DNA from: an uncultured bacterium
GTDB lineage: Bacteria > Bacillota > Clostridia > Lachnospirales > Lachnospiraceae
Direction: 5' to 3'
DNA length: 64,000 bases
NCBI GenBank assembly: GCA_905215625.1
Contig: CAJMQQ010000003.1
Location: forward strand, 20,607 to 84,606
The first letter of the stretch is position 1; the number at the start of each line of letters is the position of its first letter. The notes beneath the pieces were generated by a model that was given only the letters and a program-made list of their open reading frames with translations, did no database searches and was not told the DNA's origin. The translations under genes were made by a program, and so were the position numbers. Shown here piece after piece: positions 8,594 to 17,534 of this stretch.

Positions 8594-10816
8594 CTAATGA
8601 TTATCTAAATTTAACTTGGCAAATGCATCTGCAAACGGGGAATTAACTGCCTTTTCTGCCTCTTTTCTCTGCCCGTTGAGGTACTTGGCCACATCTTTTC
8701 TGGATACTCCAGCTCCTTCTTTTTTACGGCGTTCGGTAAAGGAGGATAATTTTTCTTTGTAACCGCATTTGCATACAAAGATCTTTGCATCACCGTTTCC
8801 CCGGAGTTCCATTTTTTTGTGGCATTTTGGACAGCGGGCATTTGAGGTTCTTGCAACCGTCTCCCGATACCCGCATTCCCTGTCCTGGCACACCAGCATT
8901 TCACTGTTTTTCCCTTTTACGGACAGCAGGCGTTTTCCGCAGACCGGACATTTTTTATTAGTCAGATTATCATGGCGGAAGCTTCCTTCTCCGGTTTTAA
9001 TTTCTTCAATCAGGGTATTGGTATAGTTTTTTATGTCTTCCATAAAAGCATTCCGCTTTTCCCTGCCGTCTGCAATGGCAGTCAGCCGGCTTTCCCATCT
9101 GGCAGTCAGCTCCGGAGTGCGCAGTTCTTCCGGAACCAGTTCTAAAAGCTGTTTTGCCTTCTGGGTCAGATGAATTTCCTGCCCCTTCTTTTCCAGCAAA
9201 AAGGAATGAAACAGTTTTTCAATAATATCTGCCCTGGTGGCAACAGTTCCCAGACCGCCAGTTTCTCCCAGGGTCTTTGCCATTGCTTTTTTCTCCTCCT
9301 CATCTGCTGTCTCCATGTAGGCAGACGGATTTTCCATGGCAGAAAGCAGAGTTGCTTCTGTAAAATAGGGCGGCGGCGTTGTCTTTCCTTCTGTTATTGA
9401 AAGATTTTCCTGACCAGAGGCTTCTAACGTATCTCCTTTTACCAGTTGTTCCAGTTCTGCCAGATTTCTGTCAGGATCTCCGTCTCTTTCCGGCAAAAAA
9501 AGCGGTTCTTCTTCATACGCTTCTTTCCAGCCTTTTTGAATCTCTCGTTTTCCAGAAGCCGTAAATATCTCCCCTTCGACTGCAGCAGTAATGTTTATTT
9601 CTTCGTATTCGCAGTCTGGATGCAGGACAGCCAGGAACCGGCGCACCACCAGATCGTAAATTCTTCTCTCATCAATCGTCATATGGTCTAACTGGACAAA
9701 TTGTTCCGTTGGAATAATCGCATGGTGATCCGATACCTTTCCGTTATTGATATAACCGGCTTTTTCACTTTGGGGTTGACCAGCCAGACGACCGGCCAGT
9801 TTCCGGTAAGGCCCTACTGCACAGGCTTTTAAACGTTCCCTAATAGTTGGAAGAATATCGCTGCTTAAATATCTGGAATCTGTTCTGGGATAAGTCAGTA
9901 CCTTATGGTTTTCATACAGACGCTGGCAGATATTTAAGGTTTCTTTTGCTGAATACTGGTACTTTCGGTTGGCTTCTCTTTGAAGTTCGGTCAAATCATA
10001 TAACAAAGGAGCCGGAACGGTTTTCCGGTTTTTCCGAATTTCCCTGATAATCGCATTTTTTCCCTTTAATTCTGCAAGAAGGCGTTCCGCCCTCTTTTTA
10101 TCAAAGGTACGTCTGCTTTTGCTTTCTCCATCCTGCCAGACAAAGGACAGGCCGGCAAATTTTCCTTTCAGTCCATAATAGGACTGGGGTTTAAACTCTT
10201 TGATTTCCTTCTCTCTCTTTGCAATGATTGCCAGTGTCGGAGTCTGGACACGGCCGCAGGAAAGCTGGGCATTGTACTTACAAGTCAGCGCTCTGGTCGC
10301 ATTGATTCCCACCAGCCAGTCTGCCTCTGCCCTGCACATTGCCGCATCCCGCAGATTATCGTACTCCCTGCTGTCCTTTAACTGTGCAAAACCTTCCCAG
10401 ATTGCCTTATCCGTAACCGAAGAAATCCACAATCTTCTGGCCGGCTTTCTGCATCCGGTCTTTTCTAAAATCAACCGTGCTACCAGTTCTCCCTCTCTTC
10501 CGGCATCTGTGGCAATCACAATCTGGTCTATGTCCTTCCGGAACAGCTGGTTTTTTACTGCCCGGAATTGTTTTCCAGTCTGACGGATAACGGTAAGCTT
10601 AAAGGGGGATGGAATCATGGGAAGTACCTCCATCTTCCACTCTTTGTAATCGTCGCTGTACTCCTCCGGATCGGCCAGTTCTACCAGATGGCCCAATCCC
10701 CAGGTAACCACGTAATCCTTTCCCTCAATGGCGCCGTCTATCTGCCTGGTGCATCCCAGCACTCTGGCAATATCTCTTCCAACCGAAGGTTTTTCCGCTA
10801 ATACAAGTGTTTTCAT
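8594..10816 (-). CDS. topB: DNA topoisomerase III (type IA)
   Basis: A 740-residue type IA topoisomerase that passes single strands through a transient break. The N-terminal TOPRIM domain begins MKTLVLAEKPSVGRDIARVLG and includes IATDAGREGE. The central domain has the active-site tyrosine in LTYPRTDSRYLS. The C-terminus carries two zinc-finger-like modules (CPVCGKRLL with CQDRECGY; CPKCHKK with CKCGY). The start at 10816 is supported by AAAGGA and by the family N-terminus; an open extension upstream is not used. It appears monocistronic, downstream of the purine permease terminator. The lysine-rich tail resembles plasmid/ICE-type TopB as well as chromosomal forms. Confidence 0.95.
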   Translation of the reverse strand: MKTLVLAEKPSVGRDIARVLGCTRQIDGAIEGKDYVVTWGLGHLVELADPEEYSDDYKEWKMEVLPMIPSPFKLTVIRQTGKQFRAVKNQLFRKDIDQIVIATDAGREGELVARLILEKTGCRKPARRLWISSVTDKAIWEGFAQLKDSREYDNLRDAAMCRAEADWLVGINATRALTCKYNAQLSCGRVQTPTLAIIAKREKEIKEFKPQSYYGLKGKFAGLSFVWQDGESKSRRTFDKKRAERLLAELKGKNAIIREIRKNRKTVPAPLLYDLTELQREANRKYQYSAKETLNICQRLYENHKVLTYPRTDSRYLSSDILPTIRERLKACAVGPYRKLAGRLAGQPQSEKAGYINNGKVSDHHAIIPTEQFVQLDHMTIDERRIYDLVVRRFLAVLHPDCEYEEINITAAVEGEIFTASGKREIQKGWKEAYEEEPLFLPERDGDPDRNLAELEQLVKGDTLEASGQENLSITEGKTTPPPYFTEATLLSAMENPSAYMETADEEEKKAMAKTLGETGGLGTVATRADIIEKLFHSFLLEKKGQEIHLTQKAKQLLELVPEELRTPELTARWESRLTAIADGREKRNAFMEDIKNYTNTLIEEIKTGEGSFRHDNLTNKKCPVCGKRLLSVKGKNSEMLVCQDRECGYRETVARTSNARCPKCHKKMELRGNGDAKIFVCKCGYKEKLSSFTERRKKEGAGVSRKDVAKYLNGQRKEAEKAVNSPFADAFAKLNLDNH

Positions 10817-10853
10817 ATAGAATCCTTTCATTTCACTTTCTCTAATTATAATT

Positions 10854-10899
10854 AAAAAACGCCTCTGCTCCAGCCGCATTTCAGCTGCAAAGCAGAGGC
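10854..10899 (-). terminator. terminator downstream of the NCS2 permease
   Basis: GCCTCTGCT (10861-10869) pairs with AGCAGAGGC (10891-10899). On the minus strand it is followed by TTTTTT (10854-10859). It lies between the permease stop (10912) and the topB start (10816). Confidence 0.85.
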
Positions 10900-10911
10900 A
10901 TTTTTCTAGCA

Positions 10912-12285
10912 TTAAATCAGAACATACTTCAATACAAACAGAATTGCCAGAATGTACATCAGCACGCTGATCTTCTTTTCTTTTGCTTTTCCGGAAATCA
11001 GATTGATTGCTACATAGGAAATTACGCCCATTGCGATTCCCTCGGAAATGCTGTACATAAATGGCATTGCAATAATGGCAATGAAGCATGGGATTGCTTC
11101 GGTGTAGTCGCTGAAGTCAATCTTTACAATCGAGGTCAGCATCATAAATCCTACGATTACCAGGGCTGGAGCCGTTGCAAAGGATGGAATTGCGAGGAAA
11201 ATCGGAGACAGGAACAGGGATACTAAAAACAGCAGAGCGGTTACCAGGCTGGTAAGTCCGGTACGGCCGCCTACAGATACGCCTGCGGAACTTTCTACGA
11301 AAGTTGTGGTAGTAGAAGTTCCTAAAACAGCTCCTACAGAAGTTCCCACTGCATCTGCTAACAGGGCGCCGCGGATTCTTGGAAGCTGTCCGTTTTTATC
11401 TAACATATCTGCTTTGGAAGCTACGCCGATTAAGGTTCCTAAGGTATCAAACATATCTACAAACAGGAATGCAAACATGATAATCAGGAAGTCGCCGGAA
11501 AATACCAGGGCAAAATCCATCTGCATAAAGGTTGGCATAACGCTTGGAACAGAGATTCCGTTGGAAAAATCTGGAAGCAGGCTGAACCAGGCGGTTCCGT
11601 CCGGCACGTAGATTCCTAAGAACTGGCAGATAATTCCCAGTACCCAGGTAATCAAAATTCCCCATAAAATATTGCCTTTTACATTTTTTGCAAGAAGAAC
11701 TGCGGTAATGATAATACCGATTAATGCAAGCAGTACGGTAATTCCTTCTGTCTGGAAGGTACCGGCGTCCAGGGAACCTCTGAAGGAAAACATTCCTAAC
11801 AGGGTGGAATCGTTATTTACTACGATTTTTGCATTCTGCAGACCGATAAAGGTAATGAACAAGCCAATACCAACGGATACTGCGTGTTTTAAGTTCATTG
11901 GGATGGCATTAAAGATTGCCTCTCTTACTTTCGTTAAAGAGAGCAGAATAAAAATCAGGCCTTCTACAAATACGGCTGCCAGCGCCATCTGCCAGGTATA
12001 TCCCATTCCCAGCACAACGGTGTACGCAAAGTACGCATTTAATCCCATTCCAGGAGCCAGTGCAAAAGGATAATTAGACATCAGAGCCATCAGACAGGTT
12101 GCAATAAAGGATGCCAGAACCGTTGCCGTAAAGACCGCGCCCCTGTCCATGCCGGATGCCGACAAGATGTTGGGGTTTACCGCCAGAATGTAAGCCATGG
12201 TCATAAAGGTGGTGATACCCGCCAGAACCTCTGTCTTTACATCTGTATGGTTTTCCTTCAGATGAAACAGTTTCTCCAGATTCAT
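10912..12285 (-). CDS. NCS2 family purine permease (PbuG/AzgA-like)
   Basis: A 457-residue, roughly 12-14-helix proton symporter for hypoxanthine, guanine or adenine. The N-terminus KTEVLAGITTFMTMAYIL and the segments ALAPGMGLNAYFAY, ISEGIAMGVI and AVLGTSTTTTFVESSAGV are hallmarks of the AzgA/PbuG branch of NCS2. The ATG follows TAGGAGG. It has its own promoter and an unclassified leader of about 80 bases, and ends at a strong terminator, so it is monocistronic. Exact purine specificity cannot be read. Confidence 0.92.
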   Translation of the reverse strand: MNLEKLFHLKENHTDVKTEVLAGITTFMTMAYILAVNPNILSASGMDRGAVFTATVLASFIATCLMALMSNYPFALAPGMGLNAYFAYTVVLGMGYTWQMALAAVFVEGLIFILLSLTKVREAIFNAIPMNLKHAVSVGIGLFITFIGLQNAKIVVNNDSTLLGMFSFRGSLDAGTFQTEGITVLLALIGIIITAVLLAKNVKGNILWGILITWVLGIICQFLGIYVPDGTAWFSLLPDFSNGISVPSVMPTFMQMDFALVFSGDFLIIMFAFLFVDMFDTLGTLIGVASKADMLDKNGQLPRIRGALLADAVGTSVGAVLGTSTTTTFVESSAGVSVGGRTGLTSLVTALLFLVSLFLSPIFLAIPSFATAPALVIVGFMMLTSIVKIDFSDYTEAIPCFIAIIAMPFMYSISEGIAMGVISYVAINLISGKAKEKKISVLMYILAILFVLKYVLI

Positions 12286-12373
12286 TATTTTTTCCTCCTA
12301 CCATTGTAAAATCCGGTTTTAAATTGCTGCCGGACTTGTCAGTTTCAGACGCTGATAAAACGCCTACTCTCCT

Positions 12374-12402
12374 ACTATAGTCAATCTTTTCTGGAAAAAC
12401 AA
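12374..12402 (-). promoter_or_regulatory. promoter and leader of the NCS2 permease
   Basis: TTGTTT (12397-12402), 17-base spacer, TATAGT (12374-12379). The resulting leader (about 12367 to 12286) has a TCCGG/CCGGA hairpin followed by TTTTA, and a GGAGAGTAGGCG segment straddling its 5' end. I could not fit it to the purine riboswitch consensus. Confidence 0.5.
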
Positions 12403-12412
12403 GTCCTTATTG

Positions 12413-14101
12413 TCAAAAAATTTCTAATTCTGTCAATTTTTCTTGTAATTCTTTTCTGGTTTCCTGGATTTTCCCGTCATCATGGCTGTCTAAAGCATCT
12501 TCAAACCGGCGCAGCAGATACTCCAAAGCAAGGCGGTCCGGTCCGATACTTTCCTCATAAACCCGTTCTCCGCGAAGAAGCAGCAGTTTATTTTCTTCCT
12601 TTTCTCTAGGCGGGATTTTTAAATACGATAAGGTTTTCAGCCGTTCTGCAATTTCTTCCTCAGTCATGCCATTGTCCTGTCCCTTAATAATGGCTTTTTT
12701 CTTTTCTCCTGTGGAAATCACCGTTACTTCTACTTCCAGGATTGAATTAATATCATAGGTATAAGTAACGTCTACCGCTTCCTCCCCTGCTTTCTTTTTC
12801 GGTACGTTTATAGTCAGTTCTCCAAGCAGCAGGTTGTTGTCTGCAAAGCGACTTTCTCCCTGGAGCACTGAAACGGAAATCTTGTCCTGGTCATCCCGCA
12901 GCGTATAAAACCGCTCTGTCCGGCTGGCCGGAATCACTGTATTGCGCTCAATAATCGGACAGAAATGCCCCCGTTCAATATGGCCGTTTCCTCTGTCGAT
13001 GGCAACCTCTGTCCCCAGGGTAAAGGAACAGACATCTGTTAAAATGACTTCTTTTACTTCTTTTCTCCGTTCCTTCATCGCCGCCTGGATGGCCGCGCCT
13101 AACGCCACTGCTTCGTCTGGATGAATGCTGGTATTAGGAAACTTTTTAAACAAGCGCACGATAAAATCCCTGACTATCTGGAATTTGGTTCCGCCGCCTA
13201 CCAATACTACCACGTCAATATCGGACAGCTTAATGTGGGCGTCAGAAAGGCTTCTCTGAACCGGCTTGCGGATCCGGTCTAAAAGCGGAGCGCACTCTTT
13301 TTCATACTGGGAATAGGTGATGGAAGCTTCCTCGTATTCTTCTCCAATCCGGCAGCGCATAACGGCTTCCCTGCTGTCAGACAGCTTTAATTTGCACTGT
13401 TCTGCCTGTTTGTGGATGTGCGCCAGAGTCTTTCGATCCAGAGTGTTAACATCCAGCTTTTTTTCTGCAATAAACCATCGCTCTAACAGCTCCGTAAAGT
13501 CCTCGCCGCCCAGATAATTGTCTCCTGCTACTGCCCGGACTTCCAGAATATTGTCATAAAGTTCTAGAATAGATACGTCAAAAGTGCCGCCTCCTAAATC
13601 AAATACCAGGAAACGAGTATCCTTTTTCTTATCGTATAAGCCATAAGCAATGGCGGCGGCTGTCGGCTCGCTGATGATCCGCTCTACCTTAAAACCGGCC
13701 AATTCTCCCGCCCGTTTCGTCGCCTTTCTCCGCTTGTCATCAAAATAAGCAGGAACGCTGATTACAGCTTCTGTAACCGGTTCTCCTAAGTAGGCTTCTG
13801 CATCTTCTTTTAATGACCGGAGGACAAAGGAAGACAGTTCCTCCGGAGTAAAGGTACGGGTTCCCAGCTTGTATTTCCGCCCAGTTCCCATACTCCGCTT
13901 GAATACTTCTGCAACGGTATCCGGATATAACGACAACCGCTCCCTGGCTGTTTCTCCTACACAGACTTCGTCCTTTTCATCTACACTGACAACCGATGGC
14001 GTCAGATGTTTTCCCAGACAGTTTGGGATAATCTCCGCCCCGTTTTCGCCGTAGCAGGCCGCCAGGCTGTTGGTCGTTCCCAGGTCAATTCCAATTATCA
14101 T
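12413..14101 (-). CDS. Hsp70 family protein, HscC-like
   Basis: A 562-residue Hsp70 with an intact ATPase domain: IGIDLGTTNSLAA at the N-terminus, VISVPAYFDDKRRKATK, SEPTAAAIAYG, FDLGGGTFDVSILE and VVLVGGGTKF. A shortened substrate-binding domain follows (about residues 370-500). The length, shorter than DnaK (~610), and the absence of a DnaK-type lid tail fit HscC-like Hsp70s. The gene starts six bases after the J-domain gene, with its ribosome binding site (AAAGGAG) inside that gene's end, so the pair is translationally coupled. It probably works with the neighbouring J protein on a restricted set of clients. Confidence 0.92.
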   Translation of the reverse strand: MIIGIDLGTTNSLAACYGENGAEIIPNCLGKHLTPSVVSVDEKDEVCVGETARERLSLYPDTVAEVFKRSMGTGRKYKLGTRTFTPEELSSFVLRSLKEDAEAYLGEPVTEAVISVPAYFDDKRRKATKRAGELAGFKVERIISEPTAAAIAYGLYDKKKDTRFLVFDLGGGTFDVSILELYDNILEVRAVAGDNYLGGEDFTELLERWFIAEKKLDVNTLDRKTLAHIHKQAEQCKLKLSDSREAVMRCRIGEEYEEASITYSQYEKECAPLLDRIRKPVQRSLSDAHIKLSDIDVVVLVGGGTKFQIVRDFIVRLFKKFPNTSIHPDEAVALGAAIQAAMKERRKEVKEVILTDVCSFTLGTEVAIDRGNGHIERGHFCPIIERNTVIPASRTERFYTLRDDQDKISVSVLQGESRFADNNLLLGELTINVPKKKAGEEAVDVTYTYDINSILEVEVTVISTGEKKKAIIKGQDNGMTEEEIAERLKTLSYLKIPPREKEENKLLLLRGERVYEESIGPDRLALEYLLRRFEDALDSHDDGKIQETRKELQEKLTELEIF

Positions 14102-14106
14102 ATGTC

Positions 14107-17100
14107 CTAAACTCCTTTTATTACCGTATTGAGTATGCAGGCATCCTCAAATATGGAACAGTCTTTTAACACCTGTCCGGTAAATGCCAGCGCCTCTTCT
14201 TTCTTTCCATTTGCCCAGGCAAGAAGCCCTTTTATCATCAGTTCTTCCGTGCACATATGCTCATCGCAGTGGGAACACCAATGACATTCTGACAGCTTTC
14301 TGCCGTACTCTTCTGCCTGAGAGATGTTTCCCTCTAATAAGCTTAATACCGCCAGACGGTACCACCGGATCCGGGTATACACGCAGTTTTCCTCTGCCGT
14401 TTCCGCAGAAACCCCGCCGTAATCCTTCATCAGGCATTCCCGATAAAGTTCGGTATATTTGGCCGCCTTCTCCTTCTTTCCCTTAAGCCAGAAATAAAGA
14501 GCAGTCATTTTGGTTACCGTGCAAAAATCCGGTCCACTTTTCTTTTCAAAGGCCTTTACTGCCTTTTCTAACGACATCCCTAAAAACATCCGTTTGTTCT
14601 GGTGGAGAGATGCTACTACCTGACGCAGCGCCGCTTTTCCTTTTCCACTGTATGGAATGGCTTTTTCAATGGCTTCCTCTGCCTTCTTATATTCCTTCAT
14701 CAGAATCAGCAGATCTGCGGTTTCGTCGTAATACTCTGCGTCTCTATCTGAAGAGAAAAAGCTTCTCCACATCTCAACCGCTTCCTGATACCGCCCCAGA
14801 TTTGCGTATGCGCCGCTGACCTTCTCTGCCACCGAATAATTTCCAGGATACCGCCTGAAGTTTTCCAGATGGGCTTCTAACGCTTTCCCGTCTTCTCCCA
14901 TGCAGGTATAAATGCGTCCCAGGGTCTCGTAAAAATAGGTAGTGGGTTCGGATTCCATCAGGCTGATGGCCTTTTTTATATAGTACAGCGCCTTATCGTA
15001 CTGCCTCATTTTTTTGTAAACGCAGGCAACATTGGCCCAGGCAAACTGATTTTCTTCTGCCAGTTCTCCCGCCTTTAAAAAGTCTGCAAGAGCCTCTTCC
15101 AGATGGTTGGCTGTCATATACATCAGGCCTCTGTTTACATAGTCGTAAGTAGTGGGATTGATTTCAATCCGCCGGTCCGCATAGGGAAGTCCCTGTTCAA
15201 AATACGTGATTTTTCCAGTATTGTCCAGCAATACCTGGTACAGATCGGTCATTTTACGCAGGTATTCCGGATGATCCGGCTCTAATTCCAGCGCCTTTTT
15301 TAAACAGGAAATGGCCTGAAGGCGTTTTCCGGCTCCCTCATGACATTCTCCCCTATAGTAATAAAAAATACCAGAATCTTCATAATCCTTCCGGCAGGCA
15401 TCATAGGCGCTTAACGCTTCTTCATAGCGCTTCTGGCGGCGCAGCAGATTGCCTTCGATCCAGTGGTATCTCGTCTCCTTTTTGTCTAGTTTCTGTGCTC
15501 TTTTAATAGCTTCCAGAGCCTGGTTCTGTTTTCCTAAAAGGCTTAAGGTAATGCAGATTTCTGCTTCCAGCTTTGCTTCCTCTTCATTTGTAAACTCCCA
15601 TTCGTCCGGATCTGCTTTCTGTTTTTTGATATCTGCAATCTCTGCCTTTAATGCATTCATTCCATCCAGGGCTTTTTCCAGGCCTTCTTTTCCTTCTGAC
15701 GTCTCCCTGTCCATCCGGCACTGATAGATTTTTAAAGGAATGGTCTTAGCGCCATTTCTTTCGGCTTCTTCCAGAAGTTCTTGTAAGTCCTGCCACCGTT
15801 CCAAATCGTTGTAAACTTCTGCAGCCGCTATATAAACAGGCGGATAACCGGCATAAATGTTTTTTGCCTGATAGTAATCCTCAATTACGCCTCTGGCATC
15901 CCGCAGGGCTGCAAAACACTCCTGGCGCATCACATAGGCTGGAAAATATCCGGCGTCTTCTTCCAAAATTTCTGTTAAAATCTTTACTGCTTCTTCATAA
16001 TCAGCGTTAGAATCTGTCCGTTTTCCCCGTTCCTTATAAAGGCTCGCTTTTTCCATCCAATAGGCTGGCTCCCTGCTTCCCAGCTCCCTGGTTTTGTTCA
16101 GGCAGACCAGGGATTTTTCAAATTCCGCTTCCTTTCCGGTTTCCCACTTCAGCCGGTAAAGTCTTCCCAGCAAACCGTTTGCCGTAATCAGCCGCCGGAT
16201 CGTTTTCTTTTGTTCTCCCTCTTCCGGCTCCTGATCCTTCCAGGAAGCTTGCCGTTTTTCCAGATATTCCTTCCACAACCCCAGATGTTCCATGGCTCTG
16301 TCATTCTGCTGGTTGTTGTAATAAAGTTTTCCCATCAGGTTGTGATATTCTTCTGCATTGTCTTCGTCTGGAAGGCGGTTTGCCAGCAGGGAAAGCGCCT
16401 CGTGAAGCTTATCATTCTGCAGGTAGCACCATCCCAGTTCCAGAATGTTTTTCAAATTGTCCGGATCCTGTTCCATGATGCGGCGGTACTTTGCAATCAG
16501 GGAGTCATTGATGGTTTTTAGCATATCCAGAACTTCCGGATCCCGGTTTCCGCCTGCCGTTCCTCCGTCTACCGCCTCAATCGCATATTCCTTCGCTTTA
16601 TCCAAATCGCCTTTTTCCAGCCAATATTTTCCCAGCATTTTGTTGGCAGTAAAATTGTGGGGATTTCCTTCCAGAAGGGCCTGAAACTGCTCTGCTGCCT
16701 GTTCTTTCTGTTCCAGATCCCAGTATACTAGTCCAGACATATAGAAAACCCTGTCGTCGTTTGGAAGCGTTTCGCAGGCTTTCTGCGTCAGTTTTTCTGC
16801 CTGTTCCCGTTCCCCCTTTAAAAGCAGCAGCCTTGCAAAATCCAGATCCCCGTAAGGATGGGAAATCTCCAGTCCCTTCATCTGCAAAGCCAGCGTCTCT
16901 GCCCGTTCCCTATCTCCTTCTGCCAAGGCATTGTCCATTTCAAAATATAGGTTGATATATAAATCGTAGTTTCCTTCCTCCGGCCCTATAAAGGCCTCAA
17001 GTGGAAACCAGCTTCCATCTTTGCATACGCTTAATAAAAAGTCTGCAAAATTAGACGGATACTCTTCATAGAGCTGGCTGGGATTTCCAGTAAATTCCCA

Positions 17101-17511
17101 AACCTGATCCAGATACTTCCATACGTCTGTCGGAAGCCGGAAATTCTCCATTAAAAAATTCAAAAGACGCCTTCTGCATTCCTCTCCCGAATCCAGGGCA
17201 ACGCACACTTCCTCTTCCATCAGTTTTTTCCAGTTATCCAGTTTCAGACGGTCCGAAAGACAGAAGTAAATCTGCCTTAAACGGCTCTCCCACTGTCCTT
17301 CCGGCGTATCGTCTTCCCTTTTGGCAGGTTCTTCTTCCTTTGACTGTGCATATTGGAGCGCCGTTTCATAAGCAGAACGCAGTTCTTTAAAGCCTTCGGG
17401 ATTGTCCTCCGGATTGACGGAACGCAGCTTTTCCCGATAAGCCTGTTTAATTTCCCGTTCCTCTTTTCCTTCTGGAATCCCTAAGATTAAAAATGCTCTG
17501 GTATTGTCCAT
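14107..17511 (-). CDS. J-domain-like, TPR-repeat protein
   Basis: The ATG at 17511 follows a GGGGG site. The 1134-residue product starts with a J-domain-like segment (LGIPEGKEEREIKQAYREKL then FKELRSAYETALQYAQ, residues 7-50). The HPD loop is replaced by NPEDNPEG. The remainder is a long array of helical TPR-type units, for example AEQFQALLEGNPHNFTANKM and SCLKKALELEPDHPEYLRKM. Cytosolic. Family and context suggest a client-binding co-chaperone for the Hsp70 immediately downstream. Without HPD, stimulation of ATPase would need another mechanism. It lies 23 bases after the secreted glycosidase gene. Confidence 0.85.
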   Translation of the reverse strand: MDNTRAFLILGIPEGKEEREIKQAYREKLRSVNPEDNPEGFKELRSAYETALQYAQSKEEEPAKREDDTPEGQWESRLRQIYFCLSDRLKLDNWKKLMEEEVCVALDSGEECRRRLLNFLMENFRLPTDVWKYLDQVWEFTGNPSQLYEEYPSNFADFLLSVCKDGSWFPLEAFIGPEEGNYDLYINLYFEMDNALAEGDRERAETLALQMKGLEISHPYGDLDFARLLLLKGEREQAEKLTQKACETLPNDDRVFYMSGLVYWDLEQKEQAAEQFQALLEGNPHNFTANKMLGKYWLEKGDLDKAKEYAIEAVDGGTAGGNRDPEVLDMLKTINDSLIAKYRRIMEQDPDNLKNILELGWCYLQNDKLHEALSLLANRLPDEDNAEEYHNLMGKLYYNNQQNDRAMEHLGLWKEYLEKRQASWKDQEPEEGEQKKTIRRLITANGLLGRLYRLKWETGKEAEFEKSLVCLNKTRELGSREPAYWMEKASLYKERGKRTDSNADYEEAVKILTEILEEDAGYFPAYVMRQECFAALRDARGVIEDYYQAKNIYAGYPPVYIAAAEVYNDLERWQDLQELLEEAERNGAKTIPLKIYQCRMDRETSEGKEGLEKALDGMNALKAEIADIKKQKADPDEWEFTNEEEAKLEAEICITLSLLGKQNQALEAIKRAQKLDKKETRYHWIEGNLLRRQKRYEEALSAYDACRKDYEDSGIFYYYRGECHEGAGKRLQAISCLKKALELEPDHPEYLRKMTDLYQVLLDNTGKITYFEQGLPYADRRIEINPTTYDYVNRGLMYMTANHLEEALADFLKAGELAEENQFAWANVACVYKKMRQYDKALYYIKKAISLMESEPTTYFYETLGRIYTCMGEDGKALEAHLENFRRYPGNYSVAEKVSGAYANLGRYQEAVEMWRSFFSSDRDAEYYDETADLLILMKEYKKAEEAIEKAIPYSGKGKAALRQVVASLHQNKRMFLGMSLEKAVKAFEKKSGPDFCTVTKMTALYFWLKGKKEKAAKYTELYRECLMKDYGGVSAETAEENCVYTRIRWYRLAVLSLLEGNISQAEEYGRKLSECHWCSHCDEHMCTEELMIKGLLAWANGKKEEALAFTGQVLKDCSIFEDACILNTVIKGV

Positions 17512-17534
17512 ATATAACCCCCGTTCCCCTGTTT

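Noticed and set aside
10817..11089. N-terminal extension of topB by 91 residues
   Set aside because: The extension spans the terminator of the upstream gene and lacks a ribosome binding site; MKTLVLAEKPS is the family start.
12300..12380. THF or purine riboswitch upstream of the NCS2 permease
   Set aside because: GGAGAGTAG recalls the THF aptamer start, but the later conserved segments are missing and no purine-aptamer loops could be aligned.
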